DNA from: Tetraselmis striata
Taxonomy: Eukaryota > Chlorophyta > Chlorodendrophyceae > Chlorodendrales > Chlorodendraceae
Reading direction: 5' to 3'
Assembly: GCA_006384855.1 (NCBI GenBank)
Contig: VCJN01000464.1
Coordinates: forward strand, 1-64,000
DNA length: 64,000 nucleotides
Position 1 is the stretch's first letter; every line of letters starts with the position of its first letter. This document shows positions 24,264 to 36,557 of the stretch, in pieces. The notes under the pieces were generated by a model, which had not been told where the DNA came from, ran no database searches, and worked only from the letters and a program-made list of their open reading frames with translations. The position numbers were made by a program, and so were the translations under genes.

Positions 24264-25730
24264 CTAAAACACTGCCATCAAAATACCCGGCACTGACCAC
24301 GAAAGGTCCGCCCTACCCGTGTGGGCGTCGGCCCATTTGAGTAATGCGAGTTGGGGCAAGCCCCAACCCGCGGAGCAAAGCAATTTGAGAGTGCGATTAT
24401 ACATGTGCAACAAAAAAGGCAATGTGAGGGAGGGCCCGACGCCATAGCTGGAAAATTTCCCATTCCCAGTAAAATCGAGGGCGCCGTGAAGGGAGGGGGG
24501 GACCCCGCCCAAAATAAAGGCACTTAAGCCCCCAGGTGTTGACGCAATAACCTGACTACTAATAAAATCCCCGAACTCCGGAACTAACAACCCAAAATTA
24601 TGACGGTGGTACCCCCACCGCGGGCACTCCACCAACATATGTTCGATAGTCTCATATTCACCTCCGCCACATGCAGGGCAGTGTTCAAGGAGCCGCTCAG
24701 GCATGGCATGAATTCGGGCCAATCGGCGGGTAGTGGGAAATACTCGGGTGCGTAATTGTATCATAATGTGCAACCCGGCCACCACCCCCGCGGGGACACC
24801 CACACCGTACTGTGGCAACGGGTTTGACGCATAGGACGCCTGGACATATATACCCCATGTGTTATTGCGTGCTAACGATGCCGACGATTCGTAACGCGCC
24901 CACACCGATGCCTTTACTAGTTTAGCGGCATCGCGCGCGGCTAGTGACCTCCACTCAAGTGGAAGGTGCGCCCCCTCAGCTAGCCCTACGTTCGCCCTAG
25001 CTAGTCGATCTAACCACCGCACAGTCCTTGACGTCCACGTGTTAGGGCGCGCCCGACTTGGCTGATCTACTAAATGGGTTATACATGTATTCAAGTCGGA
25101 TGCTTTAAGGAACGCTCGAGCCCGTGCCGCAGCGGCCGTAGCCTCTATGGGCGCAATATCCAATTCCCGCATCATCGGTGCAGTGGCCACCCCAGGGGAT
25201 TTTTTACCTACCCCAATGAGGCACCGCAAGCACTGATTGAGTACGGTTTGTAATTTATTTGCGCCGCTAGTTATATCCATGCCCCATACTTCACACCCAT
25301 AAGTTAAAACCGGCAGTAAACAGGTTTTAAAAACCGACACACGCAGATTAATAGGAATTATGTCCCGTCCACCGACTAATACCGAATCGAGCGCCTCAAT
25401 AGCGCGTTTACCCTTCTTAACCCGGTCGTCTACTATGTGTTGCATAACTAAATCCGACTTAATGATCGTACCCAAGTACCTATATTCAGTTACAACCGGT
25501 ACCCGTTCCCTCCCAAGTTGCCATCGGGCAGCTTGTTCGCGTAACGCGGTCTCGTCGGAATATCGGCCTAATGCCATCACCCCACACTTAAGTACCCCAA
25601 ACCCCATAAAATTACGAGTACCCACATGGGGTGCGAGTAGCATGTATGTACTTGCGTACCAGAAGCGGCGATTGTCGTACGCTATGGTGTCACCGGTTAG
25701 AGGATGATGATACCAAGCGTTAGATGGAGC
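24264..25730 (-). mobile_element. 5'-truncated LINE (non-LTR retrotransposon), 3' coding end
   Basis: An open frame of 459 codons on - (25643 to the stop at 24264), extendable upstream without Met to about 25,700. It contains KCGVMALG, TEYRYLGTIIKSD, LLPVLTYGCEVWGM and LNQCLRCLIG, which lie downstream of the catalytic box in non-LTR reverse transcriptases. It ends with a C-P-A-C...H-M-L-V-E-C zinc knuckle. The YADD-containing part, the endonuclease and ORF1 are absent. This is the usual product of aborted target-primed reverse transcription. The remaining frame is open, so insertion may be recent. Confidence 0.8.
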
Positions 25731-25935
25731 GCTGTCTTAGGAATGTCTTACCAGTAGGAACTAGAACATACTGGAACCATCTAGGACGCTATAGCATTTG
25801 CTATAGCAATAGTAGATAAATATTATATCACTGTGCTGCGGACATACGAAGGTGCGACGAACCTGTCTGTAGTTAGTTATGTGTTACTAAAATAGCGACG
25901 GGCCACGGGTCAGGACCGCACACGTCGATTTTAGG

Positions 25936-26053
25936 GAGCTGTAACGCTTGGTTTCGGAGCGGTGACCGGAGCACATGGCTCCGAAACCAAGTGTTACAGC
26001 TCCTGCTTTAGGACTATCTATGGCTAGACGATTATTCGGCCTAAGTCCTAAAG
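25936..26053. repeat. two consecutive inverted repeats (hairpins)
   Basis: First: GAGCTGTAACGCTTGGTTTC at 25936 continues to 25960 and is mirrored at 25978-26002 with one mismatch. Second: CTTTAGGACTA near 26,007 mirrored by TAAGTCCTAAAG ending at 26,053. Origin unknown; possibly a small foldback or a terminus remnant. Confidence 0.7.
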
Positions 26054-26076
26054 GGGGCTGGAACACTCCCCGCAAC

Positions 26077-27452
26077 TCACACCGCTTGAGACCGGGTTGA
26101 ATCCCCCATTTCGTTGGGGCTTGGGAAGTCCACGCACGTGCGACGTGTTAGTCGTTGTTCAGCGCGGGTGGTGTCGAGACGGATGCCATGTGTCTTCGGG
26201 GAGAAGCCGATTGTGCCGCTACACCGTGCCCATGCCCCCTTCCCAGCGGGTCCCCTCCCCAAAGGGCCCCCTCCCAAGAGGGTCCTGATGGTATTCCAAA
26301 ATGAATCGCAACGCCGCCATGTATCGTGCAATCGGACTAAAATGACACGAGCGAAGACGATACGCAGATGGAGACGGACAATCGATCTCCCCGCCGTGGA
26401 GGCGGTTGCCCTCGCCACTCGGGACTAGGCGGTCCTACATTCAACGTTGCAAAGCGCACCCGGTGCGTAAAGGGCGTTTCGAAGTTGTTGGCTCCAAGAT
26501 GCACGAGGCGCACCGGCGCGGGGTGATAGAGTTCGCGGTTGTTCTATTCGACTCAAGCGGCAACGCACGGAGGGCCTTGTGTATAGTGGATTGGAGGGGG
26601 TATGGGGCGGTGTCGACCCCGAGGATGGATCTATGTGTTGTACGAGCACAACCAACGGTTGGAAGTGTTGGAAGTACAGGGGCGATACGCCATCCCATGA
26701 GTTCAAGCCCCTGGACTTCGACGATATATATATCTGGCGGTCGGGACGTACAAGTAGATGTTGCAACGGAGTTATCAACGCTTGCTCTCCCGGACGACGA
26801 CGAGTTTCGGCACGAAATTTCGTTGGAGGAGTTGCGCTTAATGAGGTGCGTAATATATGCACGATCCATACACCATTCCACATCAGTCTTTGCACAAAGA
26901 AATCCGCGCGTATCCTCGCCTCGGTGCCCAAGCCATGGGGCCACGGGGCCATGAAGCCTTGCAATCCAGTGTATGCAATCCTCCTACGCCAAGGAGGCAG
27001 CCGTTTCTCCCGGATATCGCACTTTTAGAATTGTTCTTCGGCAATGGCATTGCTTGGCACATGGCTAAAACCAAAGAAAAAACGGGCGATGAAAAGGGGG
27101 CAACTTGTTGGCGGCGTAGCTACCATCCGTCGCATATGCCCGCGCGCTGCCGGTGGTGGGTGGACGTATGGATGCGCTGTAAGACGACCGAGCTTGAGCC
27201 CAATCCATGCACGCTACCGATGCAATGCATGGCATTTCCATGAGAGTGTGCCAGCAATCTCGTCGTCATGATGGGGCCAATGATCCCACAATTTTCCAAG
27301 CTGCAAGATAAGCGCCGTTGGCTGCGCCTCGCTGGGTGCAAGTAGCACACATAAAGTGCCTTCGATTCCATAGGTGCATGCTTATACCGCCCGCACCGTA
27401 GGCTAAGCGCGGGCCGGCCCCCTCGACAACAATGTCGCCTCTGTTGCACATG
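26077..27452. other. unassigned region, no supported gene
   Basis: Open frames exist on both strands (for example + 26406-26954, + 26579-27028), but none shows a motif I recognise and their codons overlap on several frames. A run of CCCCTCCC/GGGTCC-type words at 26,228-26,285 has an inverted, diverged counterpart at about 44,740-44,800, outside the right direct repeat. Confidence 0.35.
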
Positions 27453-28152
27453 CCTACGCGCATGTTGTCACACATGTCACCCATCATCCAAGGGGAAAAG
27501 CCAAAATGATGACGGGGTCCGCGCAGCGTGGAGACCTACCTATCCAAGGGGTCCTCGCGCCTGGGAGCTTGCGTGGGAGGGCACATTACATGCCCCCATC
27601 ATGCGCCCCCACCCACAGTGAGTGGGCTGGCTGGGATACCAGAACATGGGTGTGACTTTGACATGCCATAACATCTCGGCGTTTTATCAGATTGGGCTGA
27701 CAAGTAGTGCGTTGGAAAGCGCAGGTCACGGGCTTTCCAGCGCATTAACTTACAGTCCGATCAGATAAATCGCCAAAATGTTATGAATTGAAACGTGATT
27801 GCAATATTACCGCTTCTTGCAGGGTGAACAACCAGTTTGCGAATGTCGCATGCAGCTAGCCCGCTAGCTGACCATAGACTCCAAAACATGCGCCGCGCAG
27901 CATGGGGTAGGTGGCCAACACAGGTATCTCGGCGACCACGGGAGAAAAACACGGTTCTTCATGTCCAAATGTTCTGCGGCGTGCCGCGCGCTTAAACCGT
28001 TCACAGCCCGGCCGTGCAGCACTTGGTACACTGGCAGTGCCGCAGAACATGCGACGCGCGCGCCACGCGCGCCGTCTTATTGGCCCTAACACACCATGTG
28101 CACGCTCTTTCATGGTTGTCCTCGCAATGGCTGCAACGGCGTAGACTATGCG
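27453..28152 (+). repeat. ~700-bp direct repeat, left copy
   Basis: From TACGCGCATGTTGTCACACA to GCGTAGACTATGCG, matching 43511-44202 in the same orientation with roughly a few percent differences and small indels. Reading frames are not conserved between copies, so it is non-coding. The two copies flank about 15.4 kb holding the methyltransferase-like and transposase-like genes. Confidence 0.8.
27673..27779. repeat. 107-bp foldback (imperfect palindrome), left copy
   Basis: ATCTCGGCGTTTTATCAGAT at the start pairs with ATCAGATAAATCGCCAAAAT at the end, and inner arms GTGCGTTGGAAAGC / GCTTTCCAGCGCA extend the stem. The right copy (43723-43829) pairs better. Confidence 0.75.
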
Positions 28153-28378
28153 AAGGTACCGAAGATCAAGCGCTTCACCAAATGCAGCGTGTGTGCCAGT
28201 TCCGCCAAGATTTTGCGGTGCGGCCACAAACCCACCATGAGTCGTAATGGATACTATGCATGTAACAGTAATGCAACCTATTTTGCCCCGAGGCACGCGG
28301 TGCATTGTGGTTAGGTCTAAATTAGGGTTTGGGGGCAGCAGTGGTATTGAAAGCTAATATGAATGCCGGTTGGTTCAT

Positions 28379-28577
28379 TTTGTGCCAAGTCGGGGAAACC
28401 AATTCCGTCCAAGCAGGGACAAATCAAAAGAGTGAAGGAAACGGGATGGTTACAAGAAGTTTGCGCCACCGGGGGCTGAAACTCTGTCCAAACTGGGACA
28501 AAAAAGAGCGGGGGCCGTGATGGCTACCAAGTAGTTTGTGCCGTCCGGGGCTGAAACTCTGTCAAAGCCGGGACAAA
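28379..28577 (+). repeat. three spaced repeats ending in GGGACAAA, near left end of the large element
   Basis: Copies at about 28379-28426, 28460-28504 and 28532-28577. The last two share GGGGCTGAAACTCTGTC, and each ends with GGGACAAA. That word is the complement of the TTTGTCCC core of the intronic 24-bp arrays. The repeats lie just beyond the 3' end of the methyltransferase-like gene. Confidence 0.6.
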
Positions 28578-28608
28578 ACATATGAGCGGCTAATTTTGCG
28601 GAATTGTA

Positions 28609-31600
28609 CTACATATCCTCATCTTCGATCACATAATCCCCTCGGCGCTCCGCTGCCTGTTGCCTCCTCTTCTCCGCCGCTGCACGCTCTTCCAGCTCCT
28701 CTAACTCGGTCATTGGACGGGGTAGACCCGGCCACTTCTCGAAGTCACTTGGACGCAGTTGTTGAGTCTCGTCCCATGGCTTCTCTTTGAACCATGAGGT
28801 CATCCTGGACTTCATCCCAGCGATTTGCGTCTTCTGGTTGTCAATGAGGATCATCTTCAAGTTCCTGTGTGTGAACGAGTAGCTATGATCCATATGGTCC
28901 CACCACACGGAAAAGGCCGCAGCGACCTGGAAAAGGCGTGGCAAACCGCACAAGGCGTTAATTTTTTTATGCTGACCCCATTAAGACACTCACCCGGGTT
29001 GCACCCCTCACGCACCGCGGTTGTCCCGGTTCCGGCTGTGACGTCGACGATTGTTGTCCCGTCTGTTGCCGCCATCTTAAGGTGCTTGGCGAAGAGAGCG
29101 ATAGGCTTTTGGTACTTGTTCACCGTCTGTCTGTTCTCGTCCTTCAATTTCGAACTGTCTTTGAAGTGACCCAACATGATGGATGTAGAGAACCTGGAAA
29201 GGCACAACCGGCTTAGCGAGTAGAATATACAAGCAGGTTGTTTTCCACGGATCAAATCTCACCTTCGGGGATCATTGAAACGGATGTTGTCAGCTATGAT
29301 GCTTGGCGGGGGCTTCCTGACGTAGAGGTAGTACTCAGCGTCGTGACGCAGAGAGCTGCCCATCTTCATCCCGCAATCCTTGGCCCAAGTCAGGACGTGA
29401 TAGATTAGGTCCTCAGCTTGTGTTTGAACGGCTGTGATTGCGGATCCAAGTTGCTGGTCCGAGAGGTGAATGAAGAAATGGCACCCATCGAGAGCAGTGT
29501 GGACGTCAGAAGATCCAGTCAGGATATTCAACTGCCTGCGCGGGGGTAAATCGGGAATGAGATAAATGAAAGCACAGTCATCTAGTACGCACCGGGGTTG
29601 TGGGGGTTGTCTTGCCTGGCGAAAGCAAACACGTCGTTGAAGTCGTCCGTACCCCACGCAGCATCCTTCGAGTCCCATGTGTGCGAACCAGCTCCGAAAA
29701 GCGCGTCGGCAATGAAGACTGTTGCCTTTTTGGCACGAACTGCCGACATGGCGTCCGCGACGAATTGTTTTGTCGCGGGAGCCTTGAAGTTCCCCTCCAC
29801 AATGCAAGTCTTGCAAAGCTCCGTGTTCAACCACACATCCTCATCCTTGTCGACCTCATGGCCCTTGGGCATCACCGGAAGTTTCTCGGCCTGTGTGTAT
29901 TAGAAAACAGATTCGGGTTAATAGCTCACAACGAAAATTCAGAAGAGCATTTGTGGTTGCACAAGATCTTAGTTACCTTCATCGATATCCACAGCTCATT
30001 AGAAACATTCGGAGCGGAAACCGCGATAAGCTCCGGCGCACATGCCAGAAGAGCAAACTCTGTGAAGAAGGAGATGACCAAGTCCGGCATCTGATTCTTG
30101 ATGCGATACGCCTCACTCCTGATGGTGGTGTTGGTGGCCGCGATATGCTCTCGAACCGGTAGTGGTGTGAGACAATCGGCGGATTTCATGTCCCCCCATC
30201 TGGCAGGAGGGGTCAGCAAGACCATCAAAGGACCGGAGCGATGAGCACCTTTGAACAAATCCTGGAACTTTCTGGGGAAGCCTGTTGGGCCGAGGTCATC
30301 AACCTTGGCTCGGAACTTGGTGATGGCGTCAAGGCGAGCGGCCGCTTGCTCATCCGACACTTTGTCTTCCACATCCCAATCGATGATGTGGTCCGAGAGA
30401 TATTTCCCCCAGTTCCTGGCCGGTTCGTCCGGCGTCAGCAGTCCGATTGCCTCCCTGCCCTTGGCCGTGTCAATGGCATTCATGACCTTGATGCTTGCTC
30501 GACGCAAGAGATCGCGAAACCGCCAGGTCTCAATCATCGCGAGCCACTCCGCGTTGGTGTGCGTAACAGCCATGGGGCCATTGTCGCCGGCGTGCTTTAT
30601 GTCATCCACCAGCTCGTAGAGGCAAGGGGTCACACTGTGCTCGCCTTGGATGAGCAGTCCAACCACAAGGTACATCTGGCCCACAGGGAGATCCGCGCTG
30701 TCGCTCTGCTTGGCAAGAGACGGCTCGTCTAGCCAGGGCGCATGGGGTCCAAAGCCGACATCCTGGGTCGAAAAACAAACTTCAGTACGGAGAAAGGAAT
30801 GAATGATAGTATTCCATATGATTAAGACACTGGGGTCGGTCACAACTTACCTCCATGAGGGCGACTCGGAAGTGAGCTCTGTCTTTCCCGAAGCCGTACT
30901 TCTTGTTATCGAGGATTGTATTGATAGGCTTCCGAATTGCTTCGTAAACCTTGCTCACTTCCTTCTGGGTGAGTTTCCTGCCGTAATTGAGGCGCCGCTT
31001 GAGTCTATCGAGTTCTTGCTCGTAGTACACCAATAGGTCTCCGAGTTTGGTTCTGGCTTCGTCCCATCCTCGAACCCCGAGGTCCACATGCCGGTAGGCT
31101 TCAGAAATCTGCTCAAGGGGCTCAAAAACACTGCGCAAATCATTTGTCAGAATCTAGCAGCATTAACAACACGACAAATTTTCATCATGTACGCAGCTCA
31201 CCGTTGTGGGCGCGAGCAGAGGTCAATCAAATTTGAGAACTCGCTGCTCTTCTCATCTTTTATGCCGATCTTCTCAAGTTCAACTTGAAGAACTTCAGAC
31301 TTCTTGAACTCCTTCACTACCCTGATTTGCGGAAGTGCCCTAAAGCCGGGGCGATTTGCATCCTGTTCTGCATACCAGCTCTCGAAACATCTGCGAAGGT
31401 TCTGCAGAAACAATTGCACCGATTTCAAAATTCCGAACGCTTGTACCTCGATGACAAACCGTTTCGTCCCGCTGATGACAGAACGGTTCGTCCCACTGAT
31501 GACAGAACGTTTCGTCCCGCTGATGACAGACCGTTTCGTCCCGCTGATGACGGACCGTTTCGTCCCACTGATGACATACCGTTTCGTCCCACTGATGACA

Positions 31601-34600
31601 AACCGTTTCGTCCCACTGATGACAGAACGTTTCGTCCCACTGATGACAGAACGTTTCGTCCCACTGATGACAAACCGTTTTGTCCCGCTGCTGACAGACC
31701 GTTTTGTCCCGCTGATGACGAACCGTTTCGTCCCACTGTTGACAAACCGTTTTGTCCCGCTGATGACAAACCGTTTTGTCCCACTGATGACAGAACGTTT
31801 CGTCCCGCTGATGACAGAACGTTTCGTCCCACTGTGACATATTTTAAACCCGCTAACGACAGAACGACTTTTGTCACACTTTACGCCTATTTGCTGCCAC
31901 GGTTAGCTAAATAGTAATCTGGGAGAATGGGTCACTCACCAGGAGTTTGTGCATCGACGTGTCTCCCACGACGGTGTGACCCGCCTCGTTGAGCTTCATA
32001 GACATGTAGCGGCAGACTTCCGGCGAGAGGCCGATGTACATCTTAGTCGACGTGAGGTGGATGCCTTTGTTGGCGTTGTAGATATCCGGGTAGTTTTCTT
32101 TCACCATGCGCTTCGCCTCCCGTCTGTGGCTGCCGTCGATGTTGGCTTGACGCGCGCCGTGGGCGCTAAGAAAATCGACGATGACGTCGATCTCTGGCTT
32201 GTAGGAACTTGAATCCGCCAACCTCGGGTTCTCCCCGCCTTGGTCTGCTGCGACTAGCTCCTTGAAGTTGGCCATGGTCAGAGCCAGGGGCTCGTACTCA
32301 TCGGATAAAAACCCATGTTTAGGGACTACTGGAAAGGACACCGAGAAATTCTCGGCGGATAGGGAAGGATTTCTCTGAATAACAAATGCAAGAAATGGAT
32401 GTCAGTAAGTTGCATTGTGTATTGATTTATATTTGTCTACACATATCTGATCCGGATAGGTACAACAGGTCGCGATAGGCTTTTACCTTGTAGCTTTGCG
32501 CCACCATATTGCAGTCTTGGAGCTTTGGGGAACGGAATTCAAATTCCGGCGGCGGAGCGACGAACCTATCGGATATGAAGCTGAAAATGTAAGGCAGCCC
32601 CGTAGCCTTGTTGACCACGAGGTTGACTCTGTCGGCGTACAACATGTTGATGTCGCCACCGTGAGATGTCTTCACCTCTGGATCAGCAATCTCGACTCTG
32701 AGGTGGCCGTAAGAGATCCAGTCGACGGCACCGGTGTTGTGGAAGCCATTCAAGGCCGGCGGGACGGCCAACGTGTTGACGTATGGAAGCGCGTTCTTAA
32801 AATCCTTGTCAATGTTGGCCAAGTCATCGATGTCAATCTGACCCGACGCGAAACCTGTCAGCGCCTGCGCCAGCACATTGCGCTCGACCAAAGTCCATGC
32901 GTAGTAAGACTGGAACCGCGGTTGGAAGGGGAGTGGCGGTTGGATCGCGTGGAGTAGCAACCTCTCAAAGCTGACATCGATCCTGTACTCCTTGTGCACT
33001 GTCAAGCGATAAGGTTCAAGAGATATCTGCGGTAACAAGCACAAGAATATTAATACTTATTGAAACACGACATTGACACGAATTCAGACATCATATAAGC
33101 TTTACTCACCCCGTAGTTTCCGGCCGAGTCCAGCTTGACGTCCTTGATCTTTCCGATACACGCGAGAAGTGGCCCCTTCGGATCATCGAAAAAGTCCTTG
33201 CCAGTCAGCAGGCTCGCCTTGTGCAATTCGATGTACAAATAGATCTCGACCTTGTCACTTGCGTTCTTGAACCAGTGGATAGTCCAGCTCCTTGAGGTAA
33301 AGTCGCTGTAGGAGTCATGTTCTTGGGACCCGTCCCTCTCGTCAAAGAAGTCGTCGTAAGAGGCGACCGTCATCAGCTTTGTCTTCCTCTCGGGTCCGGG
33401 AGTGCCGGTGATGTCGAGAGCTTGCTTACGCTTCTCCGCCGCCCGTTGCCTCTGTTCTTCCTCTGTGCCGAAGACCTCTTCATCCGTGCACATACTGAGG
33501 AATTCAGGAACCCTTCTCGGAGCCTCGGCAACAGGGGCTCGAGAACAAGAGGCTCCAGAACCGGACGCTTGCCCGGTAGTCGGCGCTGGAGTCTCGAGCT
33601 CGGCCTCTGGCGCCGGGTCAAGCCGAGTGGGCTCGGGCTCCGGCTCGGGCTCCGGCTCGGGCTCCGTCAGAGCGGGCTCAGTTTCAGGCTCATGCCGAGG
33701 CTCTGGCTCGGGCTCATTGGGCTCTGTTTCAGGCTCCGGCTCGGGCTCCGGCTCCGGCTCAGTGTGCTCTATTTCAGGCTCAGGCTCTGTTTCCGGTACT
33801 TGAGGCGGGCCTTTAGACAAAGAAGAGCCTTGATTGGGGGAACCTGTAAAGAATGAGTAGAGAGTACTCAACACACCTGCAGTGGGCGTCACGATTAACC
33901 CCTGAACGGTATCGCCATACACCATCAAAGCCAAGCGTGATTTTTCTTACCTGGGGATCCCGATCTACCAGCTGCTTCCTTCGCGGTTGCCCGCGCCAAT
34001 TTACGACCTGTTGGAACGTCAGATACTCATTGACGAGAAAGTAATCGAAGGGAGTGAGAAGGCAGGGATTGATACTTTCAGTCACAATTACCTGGAGTCA
34101 CAATCGTCTCTGAAACCTTTTCTTTTCCCTTGGATTCCGTTGAAGCTTGAGTCGCTACTGGCTCTTGTGCGCGTCCTTTCGAACCTATCAACACACATGA
34201 TTTTAAACAATGTCAATATGACACAGTGCACTCACAAAGGCAGGGATTGATACTTTCAGTCACAATTACCTGGAGTCACAATCGTTTCTGAAACTTTTTC
34301 TTTTCCCTTGGATTCCTTTGAAGCTTTAGTCGCTACTGGCTCTTGTGCGCGTCCTTTCGAACCTGTCAACACACATGATTTCAAACAATGTCAATATGAC
34401 ACAGTGCACTCACAAAAATCATATGATTGGAGAGGCGAGGACCTGATTGATAGTAAGCTTGCATGAGCTTTTCGTAATCGATTAGCCTTCGCGCTGTCTG
34501 CATTTGAGCATCTGAGAGGACCTGCCCGCTCTTGATTCGGGCCCTCAAACGCAAGGCGGCCGATCTTTCTCCTTGCGAGTGCGTGCCGTAAGCCGGCACT

Positions 34601-36013
34601 CTACCTCTTAAAAGGCTCGGTTTCCAGGGGTTACCTGATGCCTCAGCGCCGGCTCCAGCTGCAGAAGCTGAGGCTGCACGGCTCTTCTTCGCCGCCGGCT
34701 GCTCGGGCACAGAAGATGACGCCTTGTGTTTTCTCCCGACTAGCGCTCCGAGCGCATCGAATTCTTTTGCTTTCTCGGTAGGTTTTGATGTCCGCTTGGA
34801 CCTCCGACCTAAAAATATCATATCCTGTCAGACCGTTTCGTCCCACTGATGACAGACCGTTTCGTCCCACTGATGACAGACCGTTTCGTCCCACTGAGGA
34901 CAAACCGTTTCGTCCCACTGATGACGAACCGTTTCGTCCCACTGATGACAAACCGTTTCGTCCCACTGATGACAGAACGTTTCGTCCCACTGATGACAAA
35001 CCGTTTCGTCCCACTGATGACAAACCGTTTCGTCCCACTGATGACAGGCCGTTTCGTCCCACTGATGACAAACCGTTTCGTCCCACTGATGACAAACCGT
35101 TTCGTCCCACTGATGACAAGCCGTTTCGTCCCATTGATGACAAACCGTTTCGTCCCACTGATGACAGACCGTTTCGTCCCACTGATGACAAACCGTTTCG
35201 TCCCACTGATGACAAACCGTTTCGTCCCACTGATGACAAACCGTTTCGTCCCACTGATGACAGACCGTTTCGTCCCACTGATGACAAACCGTTTCGTCCC
35301 ACTGATGACAAACCGTTTCGTCCCACTGATGACAAACCGTTTCGTCCCACTGATGACAAACCGTTTCGTCCCACTGATGACAAACCGTTTCGTCCCACTG
35401 ATGACAAACCGTTTCGTCCCACTGATGACAAACCGTTTTGTCCCACTGATGACAAAAATATTTTCAATACATTATGTACTGCGGTTTAATAATGTAATGT
35501 CTGTAAGTACTGCGCTTCACACTAATATTAAACCACTCCTTACGGCGGAGTACAGGCAGAGGTTCCCCCTGGCCGCTCTTCACCCCCACCCCCTCCCACC
35601 ACCAATTAGCATCCTTACTGCTTGCAACAGCTGCCTCGACGGGACGTAATACTACCATGCAGGACCCTGATGCCGCTCGTCTCGTTTGTGTTTATATTCC
35701 CACTCGTCTGCCTACACCTCGAGCGGTCCTAGATTACACCGCTTCTACAGGGAACCCTAACCGAACTCGCTAGATCTGGCCGCATCACGCGTCGAGCAGG
35801 CAGGCGGCTACTGTACGCTGCCACTCGTCTGCCTACACCTCGAGTGGTCCTAGATTACACCGCTTCTACAGTGAACCCTAACCGAACTCGCTAGATCTGG
35901 CCGTATCACGCGTCGAGCAGGCAGGCAGCTACTGTACGCGCGCGCAACTCACCTGGGGTGGCGTCGTCCTTGTCTTCCTTGTCCTTGGCAGGCTCGTTCT
36001 TCTTCGGCGCCAT
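28609..36013 (-). CDS. large protein with C-terminal beta-class DNA amino-methyltransferase-like domain, motif IV degenerate
   Basis: Fifteen exons on - join with matching phases to 1,571 aa: 36013-35953, 34808-34443, 34362-34270, 34184-34092, 34007-33951, 33843-33110, 33026-32487, 32374-31940, 31401-31202, 31130-30851, 30762-29977, 29890-29589, 29535-29263, 29193-29016 and 28926-28609. N-terminus basic/disordered ([15 protein letters not shown]); exons 3 and 4 are duplicates; exon 6 holds a Glu-Pro repeat. The middle (residues ~460-1215) is unrecognised. Residues ~1270-1530 resemble DNA N4-C/N6-A methyltransferases of the beta order: [16 protein letters not shown] at the motif IV place (DPPY-x-x-G-x-x-x-x-W-D in active enzymes), then [12 protein letters not shown], then [14 protein letters not shown] (SAM-binding motif I) and [16 protein letters not shown]. 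Motif IV reads DALF (~1277-1280), so catalysis is doubtful; SAM or DNA binding may remain. The tail is Glu/Arg-rich. Two introns carry 24-bp arrays. Confidence 0.7.
31440..31842 (+). repeat. 24-bp tandem array 1, inside intron 8 of the methyltransferase-like gene
   Basis: About 16 units with core TTTCGTCCCACTGATGACA, period 24. The whole array sits in the intron between exons ending at 31940 and starting at 31401 (donor CTG/GTGAGT, acceptor TTTCTGCAG on -). The period is a multiple of 3 and the unit lacks stops, so all six frames stay open, creating false ORFs. The block 31652-31809 is identical to 37632-37789 in array 3. Confidence 0.9.
34092..34443 (-). repeat. tandem duplication of one exon plus intron (unit ~178 bp)
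   Basis: 34362-34270 (exon 3) and 34184-34092 (exon 4), with following introns, are nearly identical. Both exons encode [28 protein letters not shown]. Both are 93 nt, phase 1 at both ends, so duplication keeps the frame. Confidence 0.8.
34830..35457 (+). repeat. 24-bp tandem array 2, inside intron 1 of the methyltransferase-like gene
   Basis: About 26 very uniform units with the same core as arrays 1 and 3, and the same + orientation. It lies between exon 1 (donor at 35952) and exon 2 (acceptor TATTTTTAG at 34809). The most homogeneous of the three arrays. Confidence 0.9.
35690..35940 (+). repeat. tandem duplication, unit ~121 bp
   Basis: The segment starting CCACTCGTCTGCCTACACCT occurs at 35,699 and again at 35,820, each running to the CGTCGAGCAGGCAGGC words. 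It lies in intron 1, between array 2 and exon 1. Confidence 0.8.
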
Positions 36014-36557
36014 TGTGGCGGTAGGTAGGTTGACGCGGTAGATGAGCGTGTTTCTTGGTGGGAAGCGGTGAGGGAGAGGTGGAAATGACGTGGTTTCCGT
36101 CTGCCGCCGCTCTGACCCCTGCTGGACCAACGGCGCGCGTGCGCACACTATAGTGTACCTCGTCGTCGTCATCAGGTTCATGTATTTTGCACCGCGACGA
36201 ATATACAGGGCTAACTACTGCGACTATATATTACTATTACTGGAAGATAAAATATTCTCTACTCGAGAGTCATAACGGTACGAGAGTACAGTGGCGTGGC
36301 AATAATATTCCTTCATGGGATGATATATTCCTTGGATTGGATTTGGGTGTACTTACTAGTATAGAACTATTTCCGACATACGAAAGAAGCACGAAATAGC
36401 ACGGTATTTGAGTCATCAATTATTTTGACCCGTACCTGAATATTATGCACCCCGGTCAACGGCCCGTCCGAGAACGGTCATCGGCCGTCACTCTTCCTCA
36501 CCACAGATCACAGTCCTCCCCCCCCCCCCCCCCCCCCACCCACTCGCCCCGCGCTGC
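36014..36557. promoter_or_regulatory. shared intergenic (bidirectional) region between the two divergent genes
   Basis: About 540 bases separate the start codon of the methyltransferase-like gene (36013, -) from that of the transposase-like gene (36558, +). No 24-bp units are present. A poly-C tract lies at about 36,518-36,537, just upstream of the + start. A head-to-head arrangement implies shared control; no specific site can be named. Confidence 0.5.

Noticed and set aside
27856..28305. 149-codon minus-strand frame in the left 700-bp repeat
   Set aside because: The right copy has indels that destroy the frame, so it is not conserved as protein.
33317..33856. Plus-strand Leu/Gly/Arg-rich frame opposite exon 6
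   Set aside because: Antisense shadow of the Glu-Pro repeat (EPEPEP) in the methyltransferase-like gene.
34830..35457. CRISPR array
   Set aside because: The repeat is contiguous with no unique spacers, and the DNA is eukaryotic with spliced genes.
34785..35649. Long open frames with FRPTDDRP / RFVPLMTD / SVGRNGLS octapeptide repeats
   Set aside because: The 24-bp repeat has a period divisible by three and no stop, so frames on both strands are open by default. The arrays lie inside well-defined introns.
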